Shown here one piece after another: positions 23,783 through 32,887 of a stretch of DNA of 64,000 nt; the first letter of the stretch is position 1; each line of letters opens with the position of its first letter. The notes under the pieces are model-generated. The model had not been told where the DNA came from. It ran no database searches and was given only the letters and a program-made list of their open reading frames with translations. This DNA is from Aromatoleum petrolei (GTDB lineage: Bacteria; Pseudomonadota; Gammaproteobacteria; Burkholderiales; Rhodocyclaceae). The stretch covers positions 1,798,001 to 1,862,000 of the forward strand of contig NZ_CP059560.1 of NCBI RefSeq assembly GCF_017894385.1, written 5' to 3'. The translations under genes were made by a program, and so were the position numbers.

Positions 23783-25281
23783 GCGCCCGTTCCCTTGGCC
23801 AGATTCCATTCGCGCAGGGCGATCTGCGCCTGCTCGACGTCAGAAAAGGGCAAGCGCACGCCCAGGATCTCCTGATAAGGCTCATGCCCCTTGCCGGCGA
23901 GCACGACCACGTCATTGACGCCTGCTTCGCCGACGGCGATGCGGATCGCCTGCGCCCGATCGATCACGCGCTCGGCCTGCGGGCCGGCACCCTGCATGAT
24001 GGCGTCGATGATCTTCGCGGGATCCTCCGAGCGCGGGTTGTCGCTGGTCACGATCACGCGGTCGGCCTGCTGGCGTGCGGCTTCACCCATCAGCGGACGC
24101 TTGCCGGGGTCACGATCGCCGCCGCAACCGAACACGCACACAAGACGCCCGCCACGCGTCGCGACCGTCGCGCGCACCGATTCGAGCACTTTCGCCAACG
24201 CGTCCGGCGTGTGCGCGTAGTCGACCACAACGAGCGGCTCGGCGACACCGCCCACGAGTTGCATGCGCCCCTGCGGCGAGTTCAGATGCGCGACTGCATG
24301 CACGATCTCGTCCAGCGGCAAACCGCGCGCAAGCAGCGCACCGGCAACCGCCAGCAGGTTCGAGACGTTGAACCGTGCCACCATGCGCACGTCCAGCTCG
24401 CGTCGCACACCGTCAAAGGCCATGGTGAAGCGCAGACCCGATGCCGACATGCGGACATCCTGTGCACTCAGCAGGCGCACACCACGCACTGGCTCCGCCG
24501 CAGCCTGGGTAAAGCCGATCACCGGCAGCCCGGCAACGGCCAAGCGCCGTGCCTGCCCCAAACCGAAGGCGTCGTCCAGATTGATCACGGCGCTGCCCAG
24601 ACCGGGCTGGTCGAACAGCCGGGCCTTCGCAGCGCCATACGCTTCCATCGTTCCGTGATAGTCGAGATGGTCGCGACTCAGGTTGGTGAACACGGCCACA
24701 TCGAAGGCCACCGCATTCACACGCTCCTGATCGAGGCCGATCGACGACACTTCCATCGTCGCTGCAGTCCCGCCCGCAGCAAGAAAGTCCCGCAGGACAC
24801 GATGAACCTCGAGGGCGTCGGGGGTCGTATTCAGCGTATCGGCAAGCTGCCCTGGAAAGCCGTTCCCCAAGGTCCCAATCACGCCGCATTTTTCGCCGAA
24901 CCGGGCAAGAGCCCCAGCCAGCCACTGCGTGACGGTCGTCTTCCCGTTGGTACCGGTCACCCCGACGACCCACTGCCGGTCAGACGGGCGGCCATGGATC
25001 AGGTGGGCGAGATATCCGCCGAGGCGGCGCAGCTCGGCCACGGGAATGGTCGGGACCGGCAAGCCTTCCGCGCGGAATCCGTCGCGATCGTCGCACAGCA
25101 CGGCGCCCGCGCCGCGCTCCAGGGCGGCACCGATGAACTTGCGTCCGTCCGAGGCCAGCCCTGGCCACGCCGCGAAGACATCCCCGGCGGTCACGCGGCG
25201 AGAATCGGCGGTAATGCCGGCGGGCACGACACCGGCCGCATGAAGGCGTTCGAGGATCGCGGATGCGAGTTCGAGGCTCAC
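23776..25281 (-). CDS. murE: UDP-MurNAc-L-Ala-D-Glu--meso-diaminopimelate ligase
   Basis: Adds the third stem residue. The 501-residue protein has ITADSRRVTAGDVFAAWPG, the ATP loop [13 protein letters not shown] and the substrate motif SDNPRSEDP. The DNPR signature marks enzymes that add meso-diaminopimelate rather than lysine. It overlaps ftsI by 4 bases at its start. Confidence 0.97.
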   Translation of the reverse strand: MSLELASAILERLHAAGVVPAGITADSRRVTAGDVFAAWPGLASDGRKFIGAALERGAGAVLCDDRDGFRAEGLPVPTIPVAELRRLGGYLAHLIHGRPSDRQWVVGVTGTNGKTTVTQWLAGALARFGEKCGVIGTLGNGFPGQLADTLNTTPDALEVHRVLRDFLAAGGTAATMEVSSIGLDQERVNAVAFDVAVFTNLSRDHLDYHGTMEAYGAAKARLFDQPGLGSAVINLDDAFGLGQARRLAVAGLPVIGFTQAAAEPVRGVRLLSAQDVRMSASGLRFTMAFDGVRRELDVRMVARFNVSNLLAVAGALLARGLPLDEIVHAVAHLNSPQGRMQLVGGVAEPLVVVDYAHTPDALAKVLESVRATVATRGGRLVCVFGCGGDRDPGKRPLMGEAARQQADRVIVTSDNPRSEDPAKIIDAIMQGAGPQAERVIDRAQAIRIAVGEAGVNDVVVLAGKGHEPYQEILGVRLPFSDVEQAQIALREWNLAKGTGAC

Positions 25282-27032
25282 ATGTTCTCCCGCGCGGGCA
25301 CGACCGCCGCCGGCTTCTGCGCGAGCTGCAGCGGCACCAACGGAGCGTCGGGCGCCACGCCGAGCGCTCGCAGCGCTCCTTCGGTAATCTGGGCAAACAC
25401 CGGCGCCGCTACTGCACCGCCGTAATACTGTCCCGCAGAGGGTTCGTCGATCATCACGGCAACGATAAGCCGCGGATCCGATGCCGGAGCTAATCCGACA
25501 TAGGACGAAACATATTTGTTCGTGTAGTGCGCGCCTTCCAGCTTGATCGCGGTGCCGGTCTTGCCGGCAACGCGGTAGCCCGCGACCTGAGCCTTGGGCG
25601 CTGTACCACCGGGGCCGGATGCCAGCTCCAGCATACCGCGCATTTCACGCGCGGCGGCGGCCGAGAAGATGCGCTTGCCGCCGGCGGGCGGCGCATCGAG
25701 ACGGGTCAGCGACAAGGGCACCAGCTCGCCGTCGCGGGCGAACGCGAGGTAAGCGTGCGCCATCTGAATGAGGGTCACGGAAACGCCGTGACCGTAGGAC
25801 ATCGTCGCCTGTTCGATTGGCTTCCACGTCTTCGCCGGACGCAGGCGCCCACCCGCCTCACCGGGGAATCCCAGGTTGAGTGGCTTGCCAAAGCCCAGTT
25901 CGTCGTACAGGCGCCACATTTCCTCAGGCGAGAAATGCATCGCCACCTTGACCGTGCCGATATTGGAGGACTTCTGGATCACCTGCGCGACGGTCAGTGC
26001 GCCGTTGCGGTGCGAATCCGAAATCGTCGCCCGCCCGATCGTCATACGCCCCGGCGCCGTATCGATGATCGTGCCGGGCTGCACCTTACCCCGATCCAGC
26101 GCGAGGCCGACGATGAAGGGCTTCATGATCGAGCCCGGCTCGTACACGTCGGTGAGGACGCGGTTGCGCAGCTGGGCGCCGCTGAGGTTGGAGCGATTGT
26201 TCGGGTTATAGGTCGGCGCATTGACCAGCGCGAGCACCTCGCCGGTGCGCGCGTCGAGCACCACCGCTGCACCAGCCTTCGCCTTGTGCGTCTGCATCGC
26301 CTGACGCAAGGACGAATACGCCAAATACTGAATCTTGGCGTCGATCGACAGCGCGAGATCCTGCCCGTCGCGCGGCGCCCGGATGGCTTCGACATCCTCG
26401 ATGATTTGCCCGCGGCGGTCGCGGATCACGCGCCGTGCGCCCGGCTTGCCGGCGAGGACGCCTTCGAAGGCGAGCTCGACACCTTCCTGTCCCTTGTCAT
26501 CCACCCCGGTGAAGCCCAGCACGTGGGCCATCACCTCGCCGCCGGGATAGTAGCGGCGGTATTCCTGTTGCTGATGGACGCCAGGCAGCTTCAGGTCTGC
26601 GATCTGCTCGGCGGTCTCGGGCGACACCTGGCGCTTCAAATAGACAAAGTCGCGACCGGCGGCGAGCCTATGATTGAGTTCCTGCACGTCCATTTCGAGC
26701 AGGCCGGCAAGCTTGCGCGCATCGGGCGGGGTGAGATTCACATCGGTCGGAATCGCCCAGATCGAACGCACCGGGGTGCTCACCGCCAGCATGTCGCCGT
26801 GCCGATCCGTGACGCGACCACGCGTCGCCGGCACCTCGAGCACGCGCGCATAGCGCGACTCGCCCTTAGCCTGCAGAAATTCGTTATTGACCCCTTGCAG
26901 GTACATCGCGCGCCCGACCAGCGCCAGCGAGCACGCCATCAGGCCCAGCACCACCACGCGCGGACGCCAGGTTGGAAGGCCGTGCCGCAGCAGGGGGTTG
27001 TGATTGAAGGTCACCGTTCGCTGCTTGCTCAT
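25278..27032 (-). CDS. ftsI: Septal transpeptidase FtsI (penicillin-binding protein 3)
   Basis: Class B PBP that crosslinks septal peptidoglycan as partner of FtsW. The 584-residue protein has one membrane anchor (about residues 25-45), a dimerisation domain starting RGRVTDRHGD, and a transpeptidase domain with the catalytic SIMK tetrad (Ser301-Lys304), SSN (355-357) and KTG (491-493). The start [13 protein letters not shown] at 27032 overlaps the ftsL stop by 4 bases; a longer frame upstream only reads through ftsL. Confidence 0.98.
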   Translation of the reverse strand: MSKQRTVTFNHNPLLRHGLPTWRPRVVVLGLMACSLALVGRAMYLQGVNNEFLQAKGESRYARVLEVPATRGRVTDRHGDMLAVSTPVRSIWAIPTDVNLTPPDARKLAGLLEMDVQELNHRLAAGRDFVYLKRQVSPETAEQIADLKLPGVHQQQEYRRYYPGGEVMAHVLGFTGVDDKGQEGVELAFEGVLAGKPGARRVIRDRRGQIIEDVEAIRAPRDGQDLALSIDAKIQYLAYSSLRQAMQTHKAKAGAAVVLDARTGEVLALVNAPTYNPNNRSNLSGAQLRNRVLTDVYEPGSIMKPFIVGLALDRGKVQPGTIIDTAPGRMTIGRATISDSHRNGALTVAQVIQKSSNIGTVKVAMHFSPEEMWRLYDELGFGKPLNLGFPGEAGGRLRPAKTWKPIEQATMSYGHGVSVTLIQMAHAYLAFARDGELVPLSLTRLDAPPAGGKRIFSAAAAREMRGMLELASGPGGTAPKAQVAGYRVAGKTGTAIKLEGAHYTNKYVSSYVGLAPASDPRLIVAVMIDEPSAGQYYGGAVAAPVFAQITEGALRALGVAPDAPLVPLQLAQKPAAVVPARENM

Positions 27033-27295
27033 TTGACCCCCTCGATCGAGAAGACCTGCCCCGGCACCGGCGCGCGCATTCCGATGCGCTCGCGGGCGAT
27101 CTTTTCGACACGCGCGTGCGCGGCCCAGGTGCTCTGCTCGAGTTGCAGCTGGTCCCACTCCACTTCGAGGCCGTGAGCGCGCGCTTGCTCGCGCTCGAGC
27201 TCGGAGAACAGCTTGCGGGCCTGGTGCTGCGATGCGACCACGCCCAGTGCGCTCGCCACCACCACCGCCACGAGGAAGGCGTCGGCCCGGATCAT
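27029..27295 (-). CDS. ftsL: Cell division protein FtsL
   Basis: Small bitopic divisome protein that forms a coiled coil with FtsB and activates FtsWI. The 88-residue protein has one membrane helix near the N-terminus (about residues 5-20) followed by a charged helical region ([20 protein letters not shown]) and a conserved-type [12 protein letters not shown] end. It sits exactly between rsmH and ftsI with 4-bp overlaps on both sides, the canonical position. Confidence 0.92.
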   Translation of the reverse strand: MIRADAFLVAVVVASALGVVASQHQARKLFSELEREQARAHGLEVEWDQLQLEQSTWAAHARVEKIARERIGMRAPVPGQVFSIEGVK

Positions 27296-28230
27296 GCCTG
27301 CGCCTCCGTGCGCTCGGCCACGCGCATCACGGCACTGCGGGCACGCGGGTTCGCCGCAACCTCCGCCTCACCCGGACGCACGGCCTTGCCGACCAGCGCC
27401 AGACGCGGCTTGGGCAGATCCGCTGCACGCACCGGCAGGCGAGAGGGCAACTGCGGCGGACGCGACTCGTCACGCATGAAACGCTTGACGATGCGGTCTT
27501 CGAGCGAGTGGAAGCTGATAACCGCCAACCGTCCGCCCGGCTTCAGCCGTGCGACCGTATCAGGCAGGATCAGCGACAGCTCTTCGAGCTCCTGATTGAT
27601 GAAAATCCGTAGAGCCTGGAAACTGCGCGTCGCCGGGTGCTGCCCCGGCTCGCGTGTGCGGACCGCTTTTTCCACGATCGCGGCAAGCTGTCGAGTGGTT
27701 GCAACAGCCCCCCCTGTCCGAGCAGCTGCAATCGCCTTTGCAATCGCATGAGCAAACCGTTCTTCCCCATAATCCCTGAGCACCTCCGTGATTTGCGCGA
27801 CAGACGCTTCTGCCAGCCATTGCGCCACGGTCTGCCCGCGGCTCGTATCCATGCGCATGTCGAGCGGCGCATCGAACCGAAAACTCATGCCCCGCTCCGG
27901 CTCGTCGAGCTGCGGAGAGGACACGCCAAGATCGAGTAGTACGCCATCGACCCGGCTGACGCCGAGTCCGTCGAGCTCGCCGGCAAACGAACTGAAAGGC
28001 GCATGCACGAGGGTCAGACGGGGATCGGCGATCTGGCGACCGGCCTCGATCGCCGAGGGATCGCGATCGAAGGCAATGAGCCGCCCCTGCGACCCGAGTG
28101 CCGCGAGAATCGCCCGGCTGTGACCACCGCGACCGAAGGTACCGTCCACATAGACGCCGCCGGACCGGATCGCCAACGCATCGACAGCTTCGGACAGGAG
28201 CACGGTAACGTGCCGGGAGGACAGGCTCAC
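27292..28230 (-). CDS. rsmH: 16S rRNA (cytosine1402-N4)-methyltransferase
   Basis: SAM-dependent methyltransferase acting on m4Cm1402 of 16S rRNA. The SAM-binding [13 protein letters not shown] and the [18 protein letters not shown] motif are visible, and the C-terminus carries [18 protein letters not shown] at 28228-28230 overlapping the mraZ TGA gives 312 residues and the family start ([16 protein letters not shown]). No in-frame ATG exists nearby, and the longer frame upstream runs inside mraZ. It is translationally coupled to mraZ. Confidence 0.96.
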   Translation of the reverse strand: MSLSSRHVTVLLSEAVDALAIRSGGVYVDGTFGRGGHSRAILAALGSQGRLIAFDRDPSAIEAGRQIADPRLTLVHAPFSSFAGELDGLGVSRVDGVLLDLGVSSPQLDEPERGMSFRFDAPLDMRMDTSRGQTVAQWLAEASVAQITEVLRDYGEERFAHAIAKAIAAARTGGAVATTRQLAAIVEKAVRTREPGQHPATRSFQALRIFINQELEELSLILPDTVARLKPGGRLAVISFHSLEDRIVKRFMRDESRPPQLPSRLPVRAADLPKPRLALVGKAVRPGEAEVAANPRARSAVMRVAERTEAQA

Positions 28231-28670
28231 AGCGCGAGGCTCTCGAATCCTGCCGGCAACGCGGCACCGGAAAGCGCGAGCATCGCCTCCTGCTGCTTCT
28301 GCCATCCGGCATCCGACCACAACTCGAAGTGGGTTCCCTGGCCGACCAGCCATACCTGCTTGTCCAACCCGGCCCACTGACGCGACGACGGGGCGATCAG
28401 CACGCGCCCCGCGCCATCGAGCTCTTCCTCCTGGGCAAAACCGATCAGCAGACGCTTGAGGGCCGCAGCGGCGGGGTCGAGGCCGGGCATCGCCGCAACC
28501 TGCGCGCGGATCGGCTCCCAGACAGCTTGCGGATAAACCAGCAGGCACTTGTGAGGATGAGCGGTGACCACCAGCGGCGCCCCGTCGGGAACGAGGGCGT
28601 CACGATGCCGCGCAGGGATCGCAACGCGACCCTTGGCATCGAGACTGAGCGCAGCGGCTCCCTGGAACAT
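28227..28670 (-). CDS. mraZ: Transcriptional regulator MraZ
   Basis: First gene of the dcw cluster and its autoregulator. The 147-residue protein has two SpoVT-AbrB-like halves ([16 protein letters not shown] and [18 protein letters not shown]) that form ring-shaped oligomers binding TGGGN repeats. The ATG at 28670 is preceded by AGGGGGTGG. Four GTGG boxes at exact 10-bp intervals lie directly upstream, overlapping the predicted transcription start. Confidence 0.97.
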   Translation of the reverse strand: MFQGAAALSLDAKGRVAIPARHRDALVPDGAPLVVTAHPHKCLLVYPQAVWEPIRAQVAAMPGLDPAAAALKRLLIGFAQEEELDGAGRVLIAPSSRQWAGLDKQVWLVGQGTHFELWSDAGWQKQQEAMLALSGAALPAGFESLAL

Positions 28671-28704
28671 TCCACCCCCTGATTTTGCCCGCCGAGGCGA
28701 CATG

Positions 28705-28744
28705 CATATGCCACCTTGACCCACTTTTTACCACCAGCCCCCAC
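28705..28744 (-). promoter_or_regulatory. MraZ operator: four 10-bp direct repeats
   Basis: On the minus strand GTGG begins four consecutive decamers: GTGGGGGCTG, GTGGTAAAAA, GTGGGTCAAG and GTGGCATATG. The exact 10-bp period places all boxes on one DNA face. The array runs from the predicted -10 into the leader of mraZ. MraZ is known to bind TGGGN repeats with 5-base spacers, so this is very likely its autoregulatory operator. Confidence 0.85.
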
Positions 28745-28771
28745 TTTAGAGTAAAGGAAATGAGGGGTCAA
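28743..28771 (-). promoter_or_regulatory. mra operon promoter
   Basis: On the minus strand TTGACC (five of six -35 matches) is followed, after a 17-bp spacer, by TAAAGT (four of six -10 matches). The first MraZ box starts at the -10. The predicted start of transcription is near 28736, about 66 bases upstream of the mraZ ATG. It would drive the whole dcw cluster. Confidence 0.75.
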
Positions 28772-28879
28772 GCCGAACACAGGAAGTTTTCCGTTGCTAC
28801 ACAATGACTTATGAACGAGCGAAGCGTCGCCATAAACCCTGAAAAATCAAGGCAGATAGCGCAACTTCATGAGAAAAGC

Positions 28880-28950
28880 GTGGAGAATCGGGCGCAGAAC
28901 GAGCCCGAAGTGGGGAACTGTGGGAAAACGCACACCGAAGTGGGGAAAAA
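28880..28950 (+). repeat. Second 10-bp-phased GTGGGGAA array
   Basis: On the plus strand GTGG begins at 28880, 28910, 28920 and 28940, all in the same 10-bp phase: TGGAGAATCG, TGGGGAACTG, TGGGAAAACG and TGGGGAAAAA from 28881, 28911, 28921 and 28941. CCGAAGTGGGGAA is repeated exactly at 28905 and 28935. The boxes resemble MraZ sites but point away from mraZ and lie between the 3' end of rnpB and the mra promoter. Function is inferred only. Confidence 0.5.
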
Positions 28951-28966
28951 CGGCTCGGCGCGAAAT

Positions 28967-29350
28967 GGGAAGTTCGCCGATAAGCCGGGTTTTGTCGAAC
29001 GGCCGCGACCTTCGCCGCAGCCGCCGGGCAATCATTCCTCTGGGGGCCGTGTTGCCACGGCGCTCTAGCAGCCTACCCGGGAGCAGCGCGAGCCACGCCA
29101 TTGCTCCCCTATTTGGCCTTGCCCCGGATGGGGTTTACCGTGCCAGTCCTGTCACCAGGACTGCGGTGGGCTCTTACCCCACCATTTCACCCTTACCTGT
29201 GCCTGCGAACAGGCCATCGGCGGTTTGCTTTCTGTTGCACTTTCCGTCGCCTCGCGGCGCCCGGCCGTTAGCCGGCATCCTGCTCTGCGGGGCCCGGACT
29301 TTCCTCCACGCACACGAGGTGCGCAGCGATTGCCTGGCGAACTTCCCGCC
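28967..29350 (-). ncRNA. rnpB: RNase P RNA, bacterial type A
   Basis: Catalytic RNA that matures tRNA 5' ends. On the minus strand the 5' GGGAAGTTCGCC pairs with the 3' GGCGAACTTCCC to form helix P1. The universally conserved blocks GGAAAGTCCGGGC (near the 5' end), ACAGAAAGCAAACCGCC and the 3' CGACAAAACCCGGCTTA are present. The length of about 380 bases fits type A. Ends are placed from the P1 pairing and may be off by a few bases. A perfect TATAAT lies just upstream. Confidence 0.96.
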
Positions 29351-29354
29351 GCCG

Positions 29355-29360
29355 ATTATA
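29355..29360 (-). promoter_or_regulatory. rnpB -10 box
   Basis: The minus strand reads GTATAATCGGCGG directly before the RNase P RNA: a perfect TATAAT followed by a G+C-rich discriminator, as is common for stable RNA genes. The -35 region is poorly conserved. Confidence 0.7.
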
Positions 29361-29372
29361 CGCGACGCGCGC

Positions 29373-29792
29373 TCACCTGCCTGCCGGAATGAAGGTCGCC
29401 ACGCCGTCCTTGAAGCGGAAAGTGCCGAGCGCCGGCCCCGGCGCCGAGCCGGCGGCGTTGTCCCAGTCCTGCACCTGGCACTTGTCGGTCCCGACGAGGT
29501 ACCAGCGCCTGCCCTGATGAAGCGCCCACAGACGCTCGCCGGCCTCGAACACTTCCATCGGCGTCAGTTCGGTACCGTCCGGGTGGATCGGGACGCGGTT
29601 CTGGCAGTGCGGCAGACGCGACGCGATCACCGCCTGGTTGACAGTGCCCTGCCAGAAATAAGGTTTTTCGCGCACCAGGATCAGGGCATGCTGGCTACCC
29701 TCGATCATGAAGGCGGTGGCGCTGTTCTCGCACGCCGCAAGCATGGGCAACATCGCCAGAGCGGCAATCGCTTTTGTCCGGGCACTCCGCAT
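29373..29792 (-). CDS. Putative lipoprotein of unknown function
   Basis: A 139-residue protein with a lipoprotein signal: basic start (MRSARTK), short hydrophobic stretch, and lipobox LAAC with Cys21. The remainder is predicted to be periplasmic, with a KPYFWQGTVNQAVIASRLPHCQNR region and RWYLVGTDKCQVQDWDN. I do not recognise a named family. It starts 12 bases after the pyrC stop codon, so it is likely co-transcribed with pyrC. Confidence 0.75.
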   Translation of the reverse strand: MRSARTKAIAALAMLPMLAACENSATAFMIEGSQHALILVREKPYFWQGTVNQAVIASRLPHCQNRVPIHPDGTELTPMEVFEAGERLWALHQGRRWYLVGTDKCQVQDWDNAAGSAPGPALGTFRFKDGVATFIPAGR

Positions 29793-29804
29793 AAAGACTC
29801 CCTA

Positions 29805-30839
29805 TCAGAGCAGACGCCAGGCGATCGTCTCGCCGGCACGCAGAGGCACCAGCGGATCGCCAGCCAGATAGTCGTACGCGGCCGGAACCTCCCAAACCTG
29901 CTTGGCCAGCGTGATGCGGCCGGAATTGGGCGGAAGGCCATAGAACGCGGGGCCGTTAAGGCTCGCGAAAGCCTCGAGGCGATCTAGCGCACCGGCCTGC
30001 TCGAAGGCTTCGGCGTACAGCTCGATTCCCGCATGCGCCGTGTAGCATCCCGCACAGCCGCAGCCGGCCTCCTTCGTCGAGCGCGCATGCGGCGCGGAGT
30101 CGGTGCCGAGGAAGAACTTCGCACTGCCGGAGGTCGCAGCCTCGACCAGTGCGCGCCGATGGGTTTCGCGCTTGAGCACAGGCAGGCAGTAATGATGCGG
30201 ACGGATGCCGCCGGCGAAGATCGCGTTGCGGTTCAGCAGCAAGTGGTGAGCCGTGATCGTGGCGCCGACCGTGTCGCCCGCCGCCTTCACGAACTCGGCG
30301 GCATCAGCGGTGGTGATGTGCTCGAACACGACACGCAGCCCGGGAAAGCGCTGAGTCAGCGGGGCGAGCACGCGCTCGATGAACACCTGCTCGCGGTCGA
30401 AGACGTCCACGTCGCCCTGCGTCACCTCGCCATGCACGCACAGCACCATCCCGACGCGTTCCATGCGCTCCAGCACCGGCCAGACCTTCTCGATCGCAGT
30501 GACTCCCGCATCGGAATTGGTCGTCGCACCCGCTGGGTAGAGCTTCGCTGCCACCACCGCGCCGCTCGCCTTGGCGCGGTCGATCTCGTCCGCCGCCATG
30601 TTGTCCGTGAGATAGAGGCTCATCAACGGCTCGAAATCGATGCCGACCGGCACCGCCGCGCGGATGCGCTCGCGGTATTCAAGGGCCTGCGCCGTTGTCG
30701 TCACGGGCGGGCGCAGGTTGGGCATGATGAGCGCGCGACCGAAACGCTGCGCCGTGTGCGGCACGACGGCCGCAAGCGCGGCGCCGTCGCGCACGTGCAG
30801 GTGCCAGTCGTCGGGGCGGATGAGGGATAGGGTGTGCAT
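29805..30839 (-). CDS. pyrC: Dihydroorotase
   Basis: Zinc amidohydrolase that cyclises carbamoyl-aspartate in pyrimidine synthesis. The 344-residue class II enzyme begins [19 protein letters not shown] with the HxH metal motif, has the carboxylated-lysine region ([16 protein letters not shown]), and [20 protein letters not shown] near the third metal ligand. It lies downstream of rsmI on the same strand, with a TATAAT hexamer between them. Confidence 0.97.
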   Translation of the reverse strand: MHTLSLIRPDDWHLHVRDGAALAAVVPHTAQRFGRALIMPNLRPPVTTTAQALEYRERIRAAVPVGIDFEPLMSLYLTDNMAADEIDRAKASGAVVAAKLYPAGATTNSDAGVTAIEKVWPVLERMERVGMVLCVHGEVTQGDVDVFDREQVFIERVLAPLTQRFPGLRVVFEHITTADAAEFVKAAGDTVGATITAHHLLLNRNAIFAGGIRPHHYCLPVLKRETHRRALVEAATSGSAKFFLGTDSAPHARSTKEAGCGCAGCYTAHAGIELYAEAFEQAGALDRLEAFASLNGPAFYGLPPNSGRITLAKQVWEVPAAYDYLAGDPLVPLRAGETIAWRLL

Positions 30840-30880
30840 GGGGCTCCAGGGTCGGAATGCGGGCGCCGTTCGTCGCGCCG

Positions 30881-30886
30881 ATTATA
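30881..30886 (-). promoter_or_regulatory. Probable pyrC -10 box
   Basis: The minus strand reads CATATATAATCGG, with a perfect TATAAT 41 bases upstream of the pyrC start and just past the rsmI stop codon. No well-spaced strong -35 is seen. Confidence 0.5.
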
Positions 30887-30895
30887 TATGCAGGC

Positions 30896-31762
30896 TCAAC
30901 TGCCCTTCAGCTCCAGCGCTCGCGCGTACAGCAACTTGCGCGCCGCTCCAGTGATGTCCGCCGCAAGCCGCGCCGCGCTCTTGACCGGCAGTTCCTCCAG
31001 CAGCAGCGCGAGGGTTCGCTCGGCATCCGGCGGCAAACCCTCCACCGCGGGAGCCCCGGACACGATCAGCACGAACTCACCACGACAACGGTTCGCGTCG
31101 GCCGCCAGCCACGCCGGCGCCTCGCCCAGCGGCATGCGCGCGATCTGCTCGTAGATCTTCGTGATTTCGCGCGCGATGACGATGTCGCGCGAAGGCTCCA
31201 GCACCGCCGCGAGGTCTTCGACCGATTCGGCAATGCGGTGCGGAGATTCGTAGAACACCAGCGGCACCTCCTGCCCGCGCAGTTCCCCGATGCGCGCACG
31301 CCGCGCGGCCTGCTTGGCCGGCAGAAAGCCGACGAAGCGGAAACCGTCGTCCACGAAACCGGACGCGGACAGCGCCGCGATGGCCGCACAAGGGCCGGGC
31401 ACAGGCACCACCGGAAAGCCTGCCTCGCGGACCCGCGCGACCGCCCGCGCACCGGGGTCCGAGATCGCCGGCGTGCCGGCATCGCTGATCAGCGCGACGT
31501 GCTGCCCCGTCTCCAGCATCCGGATCACCTGGCCGACGGCGGTCTGCTCGTTGTGCTCGTGCAGCGGAAAAAGGCGGGTACGAATGCCCAACGCGTCGAG
31601 CAAGCGCTGGCTGTGGCGCGTATCCTCGGCGGCAATGGCACCGACCTCGCTCAGCACAGCCTGCGCGCGGATGCTTATGTCCTGGAGGTTCCCGAGCGGC
31701 GTCGCCACCACATACAATGACGGCGTACTTGAGAGCGGAGATGGACTGGTCGACATGGACAT
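30896..31762 (-). CDS. rsmI: 16S rRNA (cytidine1402-2'-O)-methyltransferase
   Basis: SAM-dependent tetrapyrrole-methylase-fold enzyme that makes the ribose methyl of m4Cm1402, the same nucleotide as RsmH. Family motifs are LYVVATPLGNLQDIS at the N-terminus, AAEDTRHSQRLL, ISDAGTPAISDPGA, and VFYESPHRI. Two ATGs (31762 and 31756) are six bases apart; the first gives 288 residues. It diverges from yraN, and the two coding regions overlap at their 5' ends if the predicted starts are right. Confidence 0.95.
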   Translation of the reverse strand: MSMSTSPSPLSSTPSLYVVATPLGNLQDISIRAQAVLSEVGAIAAEDTRHSQRLLDALGIRTRLFPLHEHNEQTAVGQVIRMLETGQHVALISDAGTPAISDPGARAVARVREAGFPVVPVPGPCAAIAALSASGFVDDGFRFVGFLPAKQAARRARIGELRGQEVPLVFYESPHRIAESVEDLAAVLEPSRDIVIAREITKIYEQIARMPLGEAPAWLAADANRCRGEFVLIVSGAPAVEGLPPDAERTLALLLEELPVKSAARLAADITGAARKLLYARALELKGS

Positions 31763-32174
31763 CGGGGAGCGCAGCAAAAGGGAAGGCATTGTCGGGCGGC
31801 CGGTGTCTCGCACGCAAGCGCGAGGCAAGGCCGGGGAGGAACTGGCCGAGCGCTTCCTCGCGCGCCGTGGCCTCAGCCCGCTCGCCCGCAACGTGCGTTG
31901 CCGCGGCGGCGAAGTGGATCTCGTGTGCCTGGACCGCGGCACCGTGGTATTCGTCGAAGTCCGCCTGCGCAGCAATCCGGGCTTCGGCGGCGCCGCGGCG
32001 AGCATCACTGCGACAAAGCGCCGGCGTGTCGTGCTGGCCGCACGCTGGTGGCTCGCGGGCGCCGGCCGACGCTTCGCTGAACGCCCCTGCCGCTTCGACG
32101 CGGTGCTGATGAGCGCGCTCGACGAAGCAACGGTGGAATGGTTGCGCGGCGCGTTCGACGCCGATGCATGGTAA
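31755..32174 (+). CDS. yraN: YraN family protein (UPF0102, nuclease-like fold)
   Basis: A 139-residue protein of the UPF0102 family. The restriction-endonuclease-like core shows KAGEELAERFLARRG, then RNVRCRGGEVDLVCLDRGTVVF with the E-x-D and V-x-V-E type acidic residues, and ITATKRRRVVLAARWWL. Biochemical function is unknown. The ATG at 31755 overlaps rsmI; a GTG at 31803 is an alternative. In enterobacteria yraN lies between lpoA and diaA; here lpoA is missing. Confidence 0.88.
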   Translation: MDIGERSKREGIVGRPVSRTQARGKAGEELAERFLARRGLSPLARNVRCRGGEVDLVCLDRGTVVFVEVRLRSNPGFGGAAASITATKRRRVVLAARWWLAGAGRRFAERPCRFDAVLMSALDEATVEWLRGAFDADAW

Positions 32175-32252
32175 GCGTCTGTAAAGCAACCCGCCGCAGC
32201 AGCGCGCAGCGCGGCACACTAGCACTGCACGGCGGGTCCGGCATTCGCCTCG

Positions 32253-32261
32253 TGCTAGACT
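32253..32261 (+). promoter_or_regulatory. Possible extended -10 element of diaA
   Basis: TGCTAGACT lies 33 bases upstream of the diaA start and resembles the TGCTAAACT elements found before secA and lpxC. It is followed by TTTTGCC. There is no clear -35, so the prediction is tentative. Confidence 0.35.
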
Positions 32262-32281
32262 TTTGCCCCCGACAGAAGTGA

Positions 32282-32886
<605 letters not shown>

Positions 32887-32887
<1 letters not shown>

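Noticed and set aside
28880..28950. DnaA-box cluster
   Set aside because: TGTGGGAAAA looks a little like TGTGGATAA, but none of the boxes is a good match and no origin features are present. The 10-bp phasing fits MraZ boxes better.
28880..28950. CRISPR-like direct repeats (CCGAAGTGGGGAA twice)
   Set aside because: Only two copies, 13 bases long and 30 bp apart, without regular spacers or cas genes.
28811..29068. 85-codon plus-strand frame near rnpB
   Set aside because: It overlaps the 3' end of the RNase P RNA gene and the phased repeat array; no Shine-Dalgarno site and no recognisable protein features.
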